Assembly (NCBI RefSeq): GCF_015476335.1 | Contig: NZ_JADAQY010000003.1 | Span: 2,062 to 66,061 of the forward strand | DNA: 64,000 bases | Source: Rickettsia endosymbiont of Cardiosporidium cionae | GTDB lineage: Bacteria > Pseudomonadota > Alphaproteobacteria > Rickettsiales > Rickettsiaceae | Reading direction: 5' to 3' | Notes under the pieces: generated by a model | The model's input: the letters and a program-made list of their open reading frames with translations, nothing else | Databases searched by the model: none | What the model was told of the DNA's origin: nothing | Shown: positions 42,501 through 50,851 of the stretch, in pieces | Layout: each line of letters opens with the position of its first letter | How positions within the stretch are numbered: position 1 is the first letter of the stretch | Position numbers and translations under genes: made by a program

Positions 42501-43204
42501 AAAGCGAAGAATCTTGGCATAACATCACTCAGTTATCTAGTGCAGGATGTATAGGACAATTAGCCAAAATACAACAAAAAGAAAATTTTTGTAATAGATT
42601 CTTGATTGATGAACAAACAGAAATCACAGTAAAAATTGAACAGTTAGATATCTCAAAACTAAAAGATGAATGGCATATAGCTATGTTAGGCTTAGAATTT
42701 ATACGATTCAAAAAAATATCCAAAATATCTAACAACATATATAGAATAACAGAATTGGTAAGAGGCGAATTCGCTACAGAACAATACATAAATACCCACA
42801 AACCATATGAACAATTCATAATTTTATCTTTCGGTTATAACATACTTCCTGTATCAGAAAAAATGATACAACAAAATGTCATGTTCAAAGCAGGTAAACA
42901 AATTATTACAAATTTTTCTTTTCATAATAATGCTCAAAAAATTATTGCACCTTATATTACAAAGTCTTATATTCTCTCTACAACATTAAATATTGAATGG
43001 ATAGCTAGAAGAGCATTAATAGATGATTGGGAGAATAACTACATAGATAATACAACTAATATTGAATATGTAATAGAATTATCTGATACACATCAATCAT
43101 ATCAATTTACTACCCAAAATAATGAAATAAGCATTGATTTATCAGAAATCGATATTAGTGATCAGTATAATTGGAATATAATAGCTAGAAAAATCATTAA
43201 CTAA
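39557..43204 (+). CDS. GTA/phage-like tail host-specificity protein with TIM-barrel domain
   Basis: A 1215-residue protein of the gene-transfer-agent baseplate multidomain family. The N-terminal 90 residues are hydrophobic and glycine-containing; VANYGSPIPLIFGKTICHGKIIW and a gpJ-like tail fold follow. Residues about 350-730 form the GTA TIM-barrel-like domain (FVIGSEMVGITKIRD, ITYAADWSEYH, IDFIGIDAYFPVT, KKIWFTEFGFPS, WCWDARPYPAWP). The C-terminal part matches the Phage-tail_3-type region. In known GTAs this protein sits at the tail tip and contacts the recipient. The reading frame is intact. It opens a plus-strand island with a DUF2793 protein, holin and lysozyme; no capsid, portal or terminase gene is in the window. 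Confidence 0.9.
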   Translation: MFNFNFFSLLKITNFITTKFGKNKGTNLPILGNFISSIGSKIASSCGMGIVSTIFSYSSKIFNQLFTTSHKPYDNIKPITLKDPKSFFKIYVANYGSPIPLIFGKTICHGKIIWSTDIKYQHKSYQVQNLFNIATHGNSKNSKDDFEYYISFAIAICEGEILEINRIFYNNKDIDISTYNFRIYHGSETQLPDPTIAANNRGVAPAFRDLAYIVFKDLPLSDFNNSIPYFTFEVTRQAKIQNTNYNLLEDMITSMVMIPGSGEYVYDTKIQSKFLKNEYNFIYQQQQINANNIYNISDSVHSLNQLQSTCKNLEWISVVVCWFADDLDIKNCTIRPAVEYIEQDGTEYTEEWYVSKYNRKNAFQIGRDKINRPRYGGTVNDKSVIRYIKTLKDRGLSVMFYPLILLDTEQKPWRGKISGNANDIKKFFHNPQGYNEFILHYANLVKDYVDVFVIGSEMVGITKIRDNDNSFPAVQELVKLTEIVKKIVGHKVLITYAADWSEYHHTTQGWYHLDQLWSSPNIDFIGIDAYFPVTNSKESEIEQNLIDIGWETGEGYDYYVDDSGNKHRLSPEYAWKNIEYWWNHHHVNPDGNKTSWQPKSKKIWFTEFGFPSIDKSSNRPNVFFDPTCAEGGVPDYSNGNTDFSIQRRAIKSFITYWSSKYYVEKMFLWCWDARPYPAWPHLNIWADGYLWEKGHWVNNKLGHTTVAAIIADISQRAGIAEKSLKLEHIDQKIEGITFDRKITYIEAINNLRIGYFFDIVSNDSDYIVYITRSKAKAQYINTKDMIKISDTSLISISEIPTSSIINKIDLYYQNNTDNYQYKYLHTNSERNISYRNVMTLTIPIAMSESSAINLSNMILQNALGETHILSFILPISYAYLKPSDIIKFDYLNKTYQVRVINIRISGLFLSITSIVDKMNYNLISNRETNDYNRVKDTYIIKIDTKFIVLDLPFNLTDLKEPYIAVYLQSDEDQYMYFKFPYESEESWHNITQLSSAGCIGQLAKIQQKENFCNRFLIDEQTEITVKIEQLDISKLKDEWHIAMLGLEFIRFKKISKISNNIYRITELVRGEFATEQYINTHKPYEQFIILSFGYNILPVSEKMIQQNVMFKAGKQIITNFSFHNNAQKIIAPYITKSYILSTTLNIEWIARRALIDDWENNYIDNTTNIEYVIELSDTHQSYQFTTQNNEISIDLSEIDISDQYNWNIIARKIIN

Positions 43205-43303
43205 ATACAAAAAATAATATAACAGTTTAACATAACTGTCCTAATGTTTTTGTATTCAAACTACAATATCAAAAAATAATATAATAATAAAAACACATAG
43301 GAA

Positions 43304-43957
43304 ATGCAGAGTAATAACTATAATATAAATTTAATGATCCCAAATAGAGCCAACAAAGATGTTATATTCAATGAAGCAATAAGTACAATTGACAATTTTT
43401 TAAATATTGCAATACAAGGCTTTATAAGCGAAATACCAAAAGAATTACCAGTAGATAAAAAATATATCCTTATTAAAAATGACCAAAGCGGATATAATAA
43501 CAAAATTATCTATAAAATACATGAGCAACAAAATATAAAATTGTTATCTCCTAAAGAATCAATGATAGTTTTTGTGATAGAAAATAATAGTTTTTTTATA
43601 TTTTCTAACGATCAATGGCACAAAATACCAAATTCCTACGTCAATGATAATATATATTTTCATAAAATATCAAAAGAATATAATATAGATACAGAACATA
43701 ATATACTATATTTATACCTAGAAGGTCACTGTGATATCGTTTTTTCTGTATTACCCAAACAACCAATAACATTAATTATTAAACAAAATACTACATATTT
43801 ATATAAAATAAGTTGGTCTGACAATATTTTATGGCCAATAAGACAAATGCATGATATCCCTGATGTTTTGGATAGTATCAAACTAGTATCCTTCATCTCA
43901 CTGCCCACCGATAATCAAGTTCTTGCATATAACATTCAACACTACCAAAATAATTGA
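43304..43957 (+). CDS. DUF2793-type GTA/phage tail-associated protein
   Basis: A 217-residue protein. The first 115 residues follow the DUF2793 pattern: NEAISTIDNFLNIAIQGF, then a segment corresponding to the usual DGDRYIV region (VDKKYILIKND) and SPKESMIVFVIENNSFFIFSNDQWHKI (normally a P-x-E-G-x-x-x-x-V block ending in x-W). This domain commonly lies beside GTA host-specificity genes in alphaproteobacteria. The C-terminal 100 residues are beta-rich and could be a fibre-like part. AGGA lies just before the ATG. The stop overlaps a possible TTG start of the holin gene. Confidence 0.72.
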   Translation: MQSNNYNINLMIPNRANKDVIFNEAISTIDNFLNIAIQGFISEIPKELPVDKKYILIKNDQSGYNNKIIYKIHEQQNIKLLSPKESMIVFVIENNSFFIFSNDQWHKIPNSYVNDNIYFHKISKEYNIDTEHNILYLYLEGHCDIVFSVLPKQPITLIIKQNTTYLYKISWSDNILWPIRQMHDIPDVLDSIKLVSFISLPTDNQVLAYNIQHYQNN

Positions 43958-44412
43958 TACCAATGATTACATTATTAGCTTCTATTACAGGCTTTATAAG
44001 TTCTATAATGCCTGAAGTCCTAAAATATTTTAAGGATATAAATGATAAAAAACACGAATTACAAATTCTATCATATCAGATGGAATTTAGTAAAGTAAGG
44101 AATATGCATTCTATTGAAGAAATTAATATTTCTAGAGATATAATGGAACAAAATTCGCTATATTCAAATTTTATACCAAAAATAAAATGGGTAGACGCAT
44201 TAAATAGTTCAGTAAGACCAATCCTAGCATATTGTTTTTTTATAATATATATCGTAACAAAATGCATACAATACAAAGCTATATCACATAACCCTGTTTT
44301 TGAAATAATGAATATAATCTGGAGTGTAGATGATCAAGCAATTTTTGCTAGTATTATCAGCTTCTATTATGGTCAAAGGACATTTAGAAGTATATGGAAA
44401 AATAAATTTTAA
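43954..44412 (+). CDS. Holin of the GTA three-transmembrane type
   Basis: A 152-residue protein (149 if the ATG at 43963 is used; the TTG at 43954 overlaps the preceding stop). It has a hydrophobic N-terminus, a charged helix (MEFSKVRNMHSIEEINISRD), then WVDALNSSVRPILAYCFFIIYIV and WSVDDQAIFASIISFYYGQRTF, the pattern of the family described as holin of 3TMs for gene-transfer release. Such proteins let the endolysin reach the cell wall. The lysozyme gene follows after 34 bases, a classical holin-endolysin pairing. Confidence 0.8.
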   Translation: MIPMITLLASITGFISSIMPEVLKYFKDINDKKHELQILSYQMEFSKVRNMHSIEEINISRDIMEQNSLYSNFIPKIKWVDALNSSVRPILAYCFFIIYIVTKCIQYKAISHNPVFEIMNIIWSVDDQAIFASIISFYYGQRTFRSIWKNKF

Positions 44413-44446
44413 CTCTTTAAGTTAACTTTTCATAAAAATACATTAT

Positions 44447-44914
44447 ATGTCAAAACAGTTCACAGAAAAAAGATATACACACAGATCTATTAGTAAAAAT
44501 GCTATCAACATGATCAAAAACTTTGAAGGGTTTTCTAGCACTCCATATGTATGTGCAGGGGGCCACTTCACTATAGGATACGGACATAAAATACTCGAAA
44601 ATGAAAAATATCAAAATATAAATAAAAATTTAGCACAGAAAATCCTAATAAAGGATATATCTAAAGCAGAAAATGCTGTCATTAGATATATCGAAGTAAA
44701 TTTAACAAATAATCAATTTGAGGCATTAGTATCCTTTACATTTAATTTAGGCAACGCAGCATTACAAAGATCTACATTAAGACAAAAATTAAACTATGAA
44801 CTATACTATGAAGCAAGCCTAGAATTTCTGAAATGGATATATGTGAAAGGTAAACAAAACCTTGGATTAATCCATAGAAGAAAAATAGAAAGGAAGCTAT
44901 TTATCACAAATTAA
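44447..44914 (+). CDS. Phage-type endolysin, GH24 lysozyme
   Basis: A 155-residue peptidoglycan hydrolase. The catalytic pattern E-x8-C-x5-T is complete: E27, C36, T42 in NFEGFSSTPYVCAGGHFTIG, followed by YGHKI. The C-containing variant of the T4-type triad is known from phage P21-like endolysins. NNQFEALVSFTFNLG is the second conserved block. No signal peptide or N-terminal anchor is evident, so release would depend on the adjacent holin. The 3' end overlaps the convergent hemY gene by 18 bases. Confidence 0.93.
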   Translation: MSKQFTEKRYTHRSISKNAINMIKNFEGFSSTPYVCAGGHFTIGYGHKILENEKYQNINKNLAQKILIKDISKAENAVIRYIEVNLTNNQFEALVSFTFNLGNAALQRSTLRQKLNYELYYEASLEFLKWIYVKGKQNLGLIHRRKIERKLFITN

Positions 44915-45970
44915 CAATTTGTGATAATCAATAAGTGATCTAATTTTTGTTATTTCATCTAATAATCCTAAATATGAAGCAATGAATAAAAATTCTACAG
45001 AATACTCCTTATAATCCACAATAGATAAAAAATAGTTATAAATATTTTCATTTGTGTCCTCAACGTATTTTTGATACAGCAAAACATAGTATAAATCAGG
45101 TTTATATGAAAATACAAATTTAATGACTTTTTTTATAGATTTTATATCCATATCAGCACTATATAATTCAGTAATAAAGATTATTGAATTTGTGTGGTCA
45201 GGTTTTACATTAATAGCATATTGTAGAAAATACTTAGATTTATCATAATTTTTTTTTCTATATTCAGATTGAGCTGCATAAAAAAAATACCCAGCTATTT
45301 CAGCTATAATCTGAGATTCAAGTGCAGTAAAAGTCCTAGTTAATTTTGATACAATAAAAACAAACTTATTCCATATTTTTAATTTACCATAAATATGTAT
45401 TAATAATTTCATATTATCAATATCATACTCATTTAAATCAAAAGCCCTAGTTGCATAAATTTCTGCTTGCAATATATTATTATTATCATAAAAGATCCTT
45501 GCTAACTCTTGATTACTATATACCTCATAATTTTTGCATTTTAATAAGTGCATTAAACTATTCATCATAAATTTACTATTAGTTTTTGATTGAATTAAGT
45601 GATATAAATTAATATCTTTATCTTTCGATATAGATATTAAAAATTTTCTACTTTCTAATACATATTTAGAATCTTTACAAATAATCAACTCAGATATTAC
45701 CTCTAAAAACCTATTATACAATTTTTCTAACTTAGTTTTTGTAATAGTAGAGCGTACTAAATCAGGCAAAGCTATAATATATAATATTCCTCTAAATCCA
45801 ATTAAGATTATTAATTGAATAACAGTAAATAAAATGATTACAGTCAATAAACTAACCTCTACTTCATAATCATATAATATAAATGTTATTTGAGTATCAA
45901 ATATATTGAAAAAAATAACAATAAAACACGTTACTATAAAAAAAATAGTAAACAGTAAAGACTTAATCAT
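44897..45970 (-). CDS. hemY: HemY-like TPR membrane protein of the heme cluster
   Basis: A 357-residue protein starting at the ATG at 45970. Two hydrophobic helices (about 4-25 and 37-60) are followed by the HemY N-terminal signature LPDLVRSTITKTKLEKLYNRF and a helical TPR-like region (QAEIYATRAFDLNEYDIDNM; KSKYFLQYAINVKPDH). HemY-type proteins of proteobacteria sit next to heme genes, but their biochemical role is unclear. It is the third gene of hemD, a membrane protein and hemY. It converges with the endolysin gene. Confidence 0.82.
   Translation of the reverse strand: MIKSLLFTIFFIVTCFIVIFFNIFDTQITFILYDYEVEVSLLTVIILFTVIQLIILIGFRGILYIIALPDLVRSTITKTKLEKLYNRFLEVISELIICKDSKYVLESRKFLISISKDKDINLYHLIQSKTNSKFMMNSLMHLLKCKNYEVYSNQELARIFYDNNNILQAEIYATRAFDLNEYDIDNMKLLIHIYGKLKIWNKFVFIVSKLTRTFTALESQIIAEIAGYFFYAAQSEYRKKNYDKSKYFLQYAINVKPDHTNSIIFITELYSADMDIKSIKKVIKFVFSYKPDLYYVLLYQKYVEDTNENIYNYFLSIVDYKEYSVEFLFIASYLGLLDEITKIRSLIDYHKLLICDK
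44901..44927. terminator. Strong hairpin inside the overlapping convergent gene ends
   Basis: A perfect 12-bp stem, TTATCACAAATT / AATTTGTGATAA with loop AAC, sits exactly where the endolysin and hemY coding ends overlap. It can act on both strands. There is no T-run directly after it, so termination efficiency is uncertain. Confidence 0.5.
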
Positions 45971-45986
45971 TATAACCACTATAAAG

Positions 45987-46661
45987 CTAAAAATTATTAA
46001 ATTCTAATTGAGTTAAATCATATAAAATCTTCTTTCTCAAATCTTGTATCTGATAATGTATAGGTGTTAATTTCTCTATTTTAATAAATTTGGATAACAA
46101 TTGATATCTAATAGGAAATATTAAATTTTTATCTAATTTTTTTGAAACTACACTATATTTCTGAAATAATCCCAGAATATTTGACAAAGATTTATTTATA
46201 AATTGTGAATTAAGAAGAACACTCAATTCATCATCATAATTTTGATTATTGATAAATTTAATAGTAAGAGAATTGAAATATATTAAATATCTACAATTTA
46301 GATTATCAGAAAAATCAGTATGGGTATTAACTCGTTTATTACTAGGTTCAGGTAGAGGCTCTTCTATTGATGTATCATAAGCAAAATCTGCTGGAGTAAA
46401 TTCTTCAGTATTAGTGTTAGTGGCAAGCAATTTTTCATTTTGATTATTCTGTATATCTCTAGAATACTCATCATTTAAATTTTTCTTTTCAAATTGTTTA
46501 ATATCATAATAACTGCTAGCGATTACTATAGATATAAGTAGCAACACAATAAATATAAAAACAAAAAATCTTTTTTTATACACAGATAAAAAACTTTTTC
46601 TTTTTTCATACCCTAAACTAGAATCTTTAGATTCTGAAATATTTTGTTCTTGACTATCCAC
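45987..46661 (-). CDS. Single-pass membrane protein in the mitofilin position of the heme cluster
   Basis: A 224-residue protein with a charged N-terminus, one transmembrane helix (about residues 31-48) and a hydrophilic outer part. In many alphaproteobacteria the gene between hemD and hemY encodes a mitofilin (Mic60)-like protein. Topology and position agree, but the protein is short and I see no clear mitofilin signature, so the call rests on synteny. The start is GTG at 46661. It lies 18 bases after hemD and 16 before the ATG of hemY. Confidence 0.6.
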   Translation of the reverse strand: MDSQEQNISESKDSSLGYEKRKSFLSVYKKRFFVFIFIVLLLISIVIASSYYDIKQFEKKNLNDEYSRDIQNNQNEKLLATNTNTEEFTPADFAYDTSIEEPLPEPSNKRVNTHTDFSDNLNCRYLIYFNSLTIKFINNQNYDDELSVLLNSQFINKSLSNILGLFQKYSVVSKKLDKNLIFPIRYQLLSKFIKIEKLTPIHYQIQDLRKKILYDLTQLEFNNF

Positions 46662-46679
46662 TATATAAATAAATTAAGT

Positions 46680-47375
46680 TTATATTATTGGTTTATGTAA
46701 TTTACTATATTTCTCTAAACATTCTACCATTGAATCTGAATTTGTACACAGCAATATTTTATCAAAATACTGGCACAAAAATAATTTAACATTAGTACTC
46801 ATAACAATAAATGTTGTATCAATAAAACACTCAAAAAGACCATATTTATACAACAGCTTAACAAAAAATAATGCAGTATTTTTAGAATACAACATTACAT
46901 AATCAAATTTCTGCTGTAAACATTGAAGTTGATAATCTAATAATATATTCAGATATTCTACCTTATAAAATATTAGATGCCTTATTGACTCAGGTAGATT
47001 TCTTGTATATTGCTCTCCTGATAAATATATCATGTCTTGATACGAACTACTTGGTAATTTATTAACTAAATCATCTATATTTGAAGCAATATATTTCACC
47101 TTATAACCTTTACGTTGTAGAATACTGGCAGACATGCTGCCAACCACCCAAACCGAGTCTGCTGTGGTATAAGGATAATCATCAACTGGTTTCAATTTTA
47201 TCGCTGCATACTTACTAGTGATGATAATATCACTATATAAGCTTAGTACATCATCATAGAACTCTAAATCTACAAATGTTATTAAATCTAAGGCAAAACA
47301 ATTAAAAGATCTTTTACTAAGAACTTTCATTAACAACAAATTTTCTTGCTTAGATCTAGTAAGTAGAATCCTCAT
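46680..47375 (-). CDS. hemD: Uroporphyrinogen-III synthase
   Basis: A 231-residue two-domain enzyme that closes hydroxymethylbilane to uroporphyrinogen III in heme synthesis. HemD is weakly conserved in sequence; recognisable parts are the start MRILLTRSKQENLLLMKVL, the DIIITSKYAAIKL stretch, VWVVGSMSASILQRKGYKV, and DMIYLSGEQYTRNLP. The next two genes of the canonical alphaproteobacterial heme cluster follow. hemC is not next to it; a tlc gene lies upstream instead. Confidence 0.85.
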   Translation of the reverse strand: MRILLTRSKQENLLLMKVLSKRSFNCFALDLITFVDLEFYDDVLSLYSDIIITSKYAAIKLKPVDDYPYTTADSVWVVGSMSASILQRKGYKVKYIASNIDDLVNKLPSSSYQDMIYLSGEQYTRNLPESIRHLIFYKVEYLNILLDYQLQCLQQKFDYVMLYSKNTALFFVKLLYKYGLFECFIDTTFIVMSTNVKLFLCQYFDKILLCTNSDSMVECLEKYSKLHKPII

Positions 47376-47488
47376 AAAATCACGCTATATGGATAACATT
47401 CTGAATGAGTTGCTATAAAAATTATTTAATAGTCAGATCTAAATTTAGTGGAAAAACTAATTATAACCAAAATATTTACTAACCTAAA

Positions 47489-48988
47489 CTATTGTTTTTG
47501 TAGTTTCATTACAGCTATTTTATATTCTTTATTTAATAAATAAACAGAATAAATCCATATTATACACACAAGTGTAAATATTATCATTAAGAACAAAGAT
47601 ATAGACTGATAATTAGCACTTGGGATAACTATAAAAATAAAAGTCTGAAATAAAGCACCTAAAGACTTACCAAATTTTACTCCAATAATATCAGCGACAA
47701 CCTTACCCTTAATCTTTAACTCATTATCAAGCGGTACATAAGCCATTTCTTTGGTAGAATCGAACAAGCTATATTTAATAGATTTACTTAATATATTTTG
47801 TACTGTTCCTATCAATATAGATAAAATCACAGGATTACTGATAGTAACAGATATAATCATAAGTGATGCTACTTTATCGAAATTACTTACTAAAAAAAAA
47901 GATACACCAGTGACCATCACAACAATCGGAGTTAACATTGCAGCCACTCCCCAACCGAACCTTCTTACTAGATTAGAACATACTAAAACAAACATTATAG
48001 TTAATATACCAGTATAACTTATATACTTACCTATAAAAATTGCAAATTCTGTAGGTGTAGTATATACCTGACTCGCTTGTGCTTTCCATGGCCCCTCCAC
48101 TAAATTAATTGACACACCATAGCAAATCAACATTAAAGTAATAAGCATAATATATTTTGACTTTAGTACCAATACTATACTATCATACAACTTATAATCA
48201 CTAGTATTATTAGTGACAAAATTAATATTAATTGAATTTTTAGTTAATATTGTATTAACAATAATATAGTAAACAAGTACTGTAATTATACCAATAATTA
48301 ATACAACTGATATGACTATCTGTATTGAAGTCACATTATAATCTGATTTTAAGTGAAATTTATTAGAAAAAAAATCATTAATTTTAGCTAGATTTTGTAA
48401 AAACTCTCCTGAAATATAAAGCCCTGTTTGCCCAAATAATCCGAATAACGGATAAAATCTTTTTGATTCCTCAACATCAGTAATCTGATTCACGAATTGC
48501 CAAAATAATAGAGCAAATACCACATTAGACCATAATTCAGATATTACATAGAATAATGAAAGATGCCAATTTGATATCAATAGAATAAACCATTTCAAAT
48601 TTGGGAATTTTATAATCAAGCTATCCTGATAACTTGTATCCAATACTAAACTGTAATGGTTAGGAAATAATATAAAAGCAAATAATGCAAAAAATGCTAA
48701 AAATAAGAACATAATTATATAAAAGATATATTCAGACTTAATAGAATGAATCATTTTTATATAAACAATGGTTACTAAAAAAGCTATAGGTAATACAGCC
48801 CCAGATTTTAAAAAAACAGAAGTTTCAGCTCCAATCAAAGTAGTTACTACGCTATCTTTCATAGCTCTAATAAGATTTTGTATAAATAATATACAAAACA
48901 TCAATAACGTAATTAGTAAAAATTTGTGAATTTCAGTACGTTTGATAGGCCAAACATAATCAACTATACGTTGTATATTATTACTCAT
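47489..48988 (-). CDS. tlc: NTT-family ATP/ADP translocase, second copy
   Basis: A 499-residue paralogue of the carrier at 23726-25237 with about twelve transmembrane helices. Diagnostic stretches are AMKDSVVTTLIGAETSVFLK, WHLSLFYVISELWSNVVFALLFWQF, CYGVSINLVEGPWKAQASQ and KYSLFDSTKEMAYVPLDNEL. The DSTKEMAYVPLD block is the best conserved part of the family and is closer to the textbook form here than in the first copy (DSSLQMLYIPLN), so this copy is the better candidate for true ATP/ADP exchange. It lies 113 bases upstream of hemD. Confidence 0.95.
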   Translation of the reverse strand: MSNNIQRIVDYVWPIKRTEIHKFLLITLLMFCILFIQNLIRAMKDSVVTTLIGAETSVFLKSGAVLPIAFLVTIVYIKMIHSIKSEYIFYIIMFLFLAFFALFAFILFPNHYSLVLDTSYQDSLIIKFPNLKWFILLISNWHLSLFYVISELWSNVVFALLFWQFVNQITDVEESKRFYPLFGLFGQTGLYISGEFLQNLAKINDFFSNKFHLKSDYNVTSIQIVISVVLIIGIITVLVYYIIVNTILTKNSININFVTNNTSDYKLYDSIVLVLKSKYIMLITLMLICYGVSINLVEGPWKAQASQVYTTPTEFAIFIGKYISYTGILTIMFVLVCSNLVRRFGWGVAAMLTPIVVMVTGVSFFLVSNFDKVASLMIISVTISNPVILSILIGTVQNILSKSIKYSLFDSTKEMAYVPLDNELKIKGKVVADIIGVKFGKSLGALFQTFIFIVIPSANYQSISLFLMIIFTLVCIIWIYSVYLLNKEYKIAVMKLQKQ

Positions 48989-49096
48989 TATTATTCAAAA
49001 TATGATTTAATAATTTTAAATTACTATTAAATTAACAAAACAGACAATTCATTATAAGTCTCATAGCCAATACAAAATGATATATCAATAGTATAT

Positions 49097-49894
49097 TTAT
49101 ATCTTTTTAGCCCTAGTAAACAAATGAAAAAAATTTTCTGTAGTTTGCTCTGCTAAATCATGTAAACTGATGTCTAAAATCTGAGAGATACATTCTAAAA
49201 CATACCTACAATGCGCAGGTTCATTAATTTTATCTCTCATAGGTTCAGGGCTTAGATATGGAGCATCTGTTTCACAAAATAACCTGCTAGTAGGAATATA
49301 TTGTAGTATTTCTCGTAAATCTGTAGCATTTTTAAAAGTAATAATACCTGAAATTGAAATATATAAACCCAAATCCAGTATGGATTTTGCAAAATTTTTA
49401 GATCCAGTAAAACAATGCACTACCCCAGAAAAAACTTTTTTTTTCATATGTTCAGTTAAAATTTCTACAGTATCTTTATCTGCAGATCTAGTATGTATTA
49501 CTAAAGGTAATGCACTACTTTGTGAAGCTATTATATGCTGAACAAAAGAATCATATTGTAACTTTTTATTAGCATTAACACTACAATAATCAAGCCCAGT
49601 TTCACCTATACTTATTATCTTAGATTCACCATTAGCTATCTTTAATAACTCATCTGTTAACACTGCCTCAATACCAAGTTCATTAGGGTGTACCCCAACA
49701 GAAGCATATACGTTATTATAATCTCTAGAAATCTTAATTATATCTTGTATATTGTCTAACTTTGTAGCAATAGTGTGTATATACTTCACTCCAGCACACT
49801 CCGCCCTCTCAATAACACTAGCTAAATCAAAATATTGCATCAGCATATCAAGGTGGCAGTGTGTATCTACTATATCAAACATTAAATGATTCAT
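49097..49894 (-). CDS. tatD: TatD-family metal-dependent DNase
   Basis: A 265-residue amidohydrolase-fold hydrolase. Metal-binding motifs are in order: IVDTHCHLDM near residue 10, SIGETGLDYC near 100 (Glu ligand), PLVIHTRSAD, VVHCFTGS and FCETDAPYLSPEPMR. Family members have 3'-5' exonuclease activity. It stands alone between the tlc gene and comF, on the same strand as both. Confidence 0.93.
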   Translation of the reverse strand: MNHLMFDIVDTHCHLDMLMQYFDLASVIERAECAGVKYIHTIATKLDNIQDIIKISRDYNNVYASVGVHPNELGIEAVLTDELLKIANGESKIISIGETGLDYCSVNANKKLQYDSFVQHIIASQSSALPLVIHTRSADKDTVEILTEHMKKKVFSGVVHCFTGSKNFAKSILDLGLYISISGIITFKNATDLREILQYIPTSRLFCETDAPYLSPEPMRDKINEPAHCRYVLECISQILDISLHDLAEQTTENFFHLFTRAKKI

Positions 49895-50116
49895 ATTTTT
49901 TGTTTATCACATGGGTTTTAACATAATTCTTAAATAAACTCTAGTAAAAACCATTTGCAATAACTATGAGATTAACAATTCTACTAATAAAAAACCATTG
50001 ATTAAAATACTTCACAAAGGCCACAATAAATGGTTTTGGTATAATGAACTAAAATATAATGAATAAGATTGAATATAAACATTAATTAATGCACTATATA
50101 CAACAACTACTAATTG

Positions 50117-50851
50117 TTATCTATATAGTTTATTTAGCAACACATGAGATAGAGTAAAAACCACTATTTTTGTTAACTTACCTTGATTTTTTAAAATTTT
50201 GCTACATGTATTTACAGTACTACCAGTGGTATATACATCATCCACTAATAATAATGAATGACCAGCAAGATTATACTTTGAATTAAAAGAAATACTACCA
50301 TGCAAATTTTTTTCTCTTGCTTTACGAGATAAAAAGCTCTGTGGTTTAGTCAGTTTAATTTTAATTAACACATCAAATAAAACAGGTATATTAAGCAGTT
50401 TAGATATTTCTATGGCTAACAATTGCGGTGGATTATAGTATCTATACCATCTTTTGAGCCTATGCATAGGAACTGCAGAAATAAAATCTATCCCCTGAAG
50501 ATATTGATAATATCTATTCACTAGCAATTTTGCAAATATTTTGGCATAATCTGTTTTATCATGATATTTAAAATCATATACCAATCTCTGACTATAACTA
50601 TCAAGGCTAAATAACGCTCTAGATATATCGTAATACGGCTTATTCATGATACATTTAGAACAGATCATACCATTATTAGTGCTAAATTCAAATACTATCC
50701 CACATAACGCACAATAGGGCTGACTAACAAAATTAATTTTTGACCAACAATCACCACAAAAACAAAGCTCTGTATGGATAATCTGATTGCACGACAAGCA
50801 CTGGATAGGATAAAGATAATTAAATAATCTATGTAATAATAGTTTAATCAT
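50117..50851 (-). CDS. comF: ComF-family phosphoribosyltransferase-like protein
   Basis: A 244-residue protein from the ATG at 50851 (a longer frame would use a TTG). An N-terminal zinc region carries several cysteine pairs (CLSCNQ, CFCGDC, CALCG, CSKC). The C-terminal half is a type I phosphoribosyltransferase fold with LLVDDVYTTGSTVNTC. ComF proteins are tied to DNA uptake in naturally competent bacteria, with a single-stranded-DNA-related role. Its start overlaps the end of rmuC by 8 bases. Confidence 0.9.
   Translation of the reverse strand: MIKLLLHRLFNYLYPIQCLSCNQIIHTELCFCGDCWSKINFVSQPYCALCGIVFEFSTNNGMICSKCIMNKPYYDISRALFSLDSYSQRLVYDFKYHDKTDYAKIFAKLLVNRYYQYLQGIDFISAVPMHRLKRWYRYYNPPQLLAIEISKLLNIPVLFDVLIKIKLTKPQSFLSRKAREKNLHGSISFNSKYNLAGHSLLLVDDVYTTGSTVNTCSKILKNQGKLTKIVVFTLSHVLLNKLYR

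Noticed and set aside
39557-44914. Ordinary prophage
   Set aside because: No integrase, repressor, terminase, portal, capsid or attachment repeats; the tail protein has the GTA TIM-barrel domain.
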